Source of the DNA: Setaria digitata
Taxonomy: Eukaryota; Nematoda; Chromadorea; Rhabditida; Setariidae
Reading direction: 5' to 3'
DNA: 64,000 nucleotides
Assembly (NCBI GenBank): GCA_003640385.1
Contig: RCAB01000063.1
Location: 145,501 to 209,500, forward strand
A program made the translations under genes and the position numbers. The notes beneath the pieces are model-generated. The model saw only the letters and a program-made list of their open reading frames with translations. It made no database searches and had not been told where the DNA came from. This document shows positions 63,951 through 64,000 of the stretch, one piece after another (position 1 is the stretch's first letter; every line of letters starts with the position of its first letter).

Positions 63951-64000
63951 TCATATATCAAGTCTCAACAAGTTTGTGAAAACATATGCATAAGAAATAT

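Overview
This window looks like about 64 kb of a filarial-type nematode chromosome. It is very A+T-rich and full of A and T homopolymer runs. Genes are cut into many small exons by short introns, usually with a clear (T)nCAG or TAG acceptor, and two start codons sit just downstream of an acceptor, as expected with spliced-leader use. The gene set is animal: filamin, a Wnt, a TGF-beta-family type I receptor, an ataxin-7-like protein and glycogen synthase. I cannot name the species. No rRNA, complete tRNA, CRISPR array or bacterial gene was seen.

Layout. 1452-6526 (+) is the 3' part of a filamin gene, 17 exons with nine Ig-filamin repeats and the stop; its 5' part lies beyond the left edge. 7825-12535 (-), convergent with filamin, is a five-exon gene for a beta-strand-rich, probably secreted protein that I do not firmly recognise (possible aerolysin/MTX-like fold); a candidate signal-peptide exon is at 16984-17038. 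19676-23597 (-) is a complete six-exon Wnt gene. 25289-30388 (-) is a type I TGF-beta/BMP receptor serine/threonine kinase with an insert of about 115 residues inside the kinase domain. 30578-30741 (-) is the last coding exon of an unrecognised gene just upstream of the receptor. 33051-39991 (-) is a 17-exon gene for a largely disordered protein of about 1,109 residues whose N-terminus resembles the ataxin-7 (SAGA deubiquitinase module) N-terminus. 39992-50807 is a gene-poor block of nearly 11 kb with a more G+C-rich patch at about 41.4-42.5 kb that looks like a repeat relic. 50808-61973 (+) is a complete 18-exon glycogen synthase gene; its 4.9-kb intron 11 holds, on the same strand, a decayed class A GPCR gene (57791-59254). 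At the right edge a minus-strand splice donor at 63861 suggests the exon of a further gene.

Functionally these are mostly unrelated genes. Wnt and the TGF-beta receptor are both signalling genes in the same orientation, 1.7 kb apart. The unrecognised terminal exon ends 189 bases before the receptor ATG, a spacing compatible with a nematode operon, but no spliced-leader evidence can be seen here. Exon boundaries below were read by eye and checked by reading-phase agreement across each junction. In the main genes almost all junctions agree, two of them only if GC-AG introns are accepted.

Assembly caution: a 72-base direct duplication flanks an N at 60480, and another N lies in a poly-A run near 63749.
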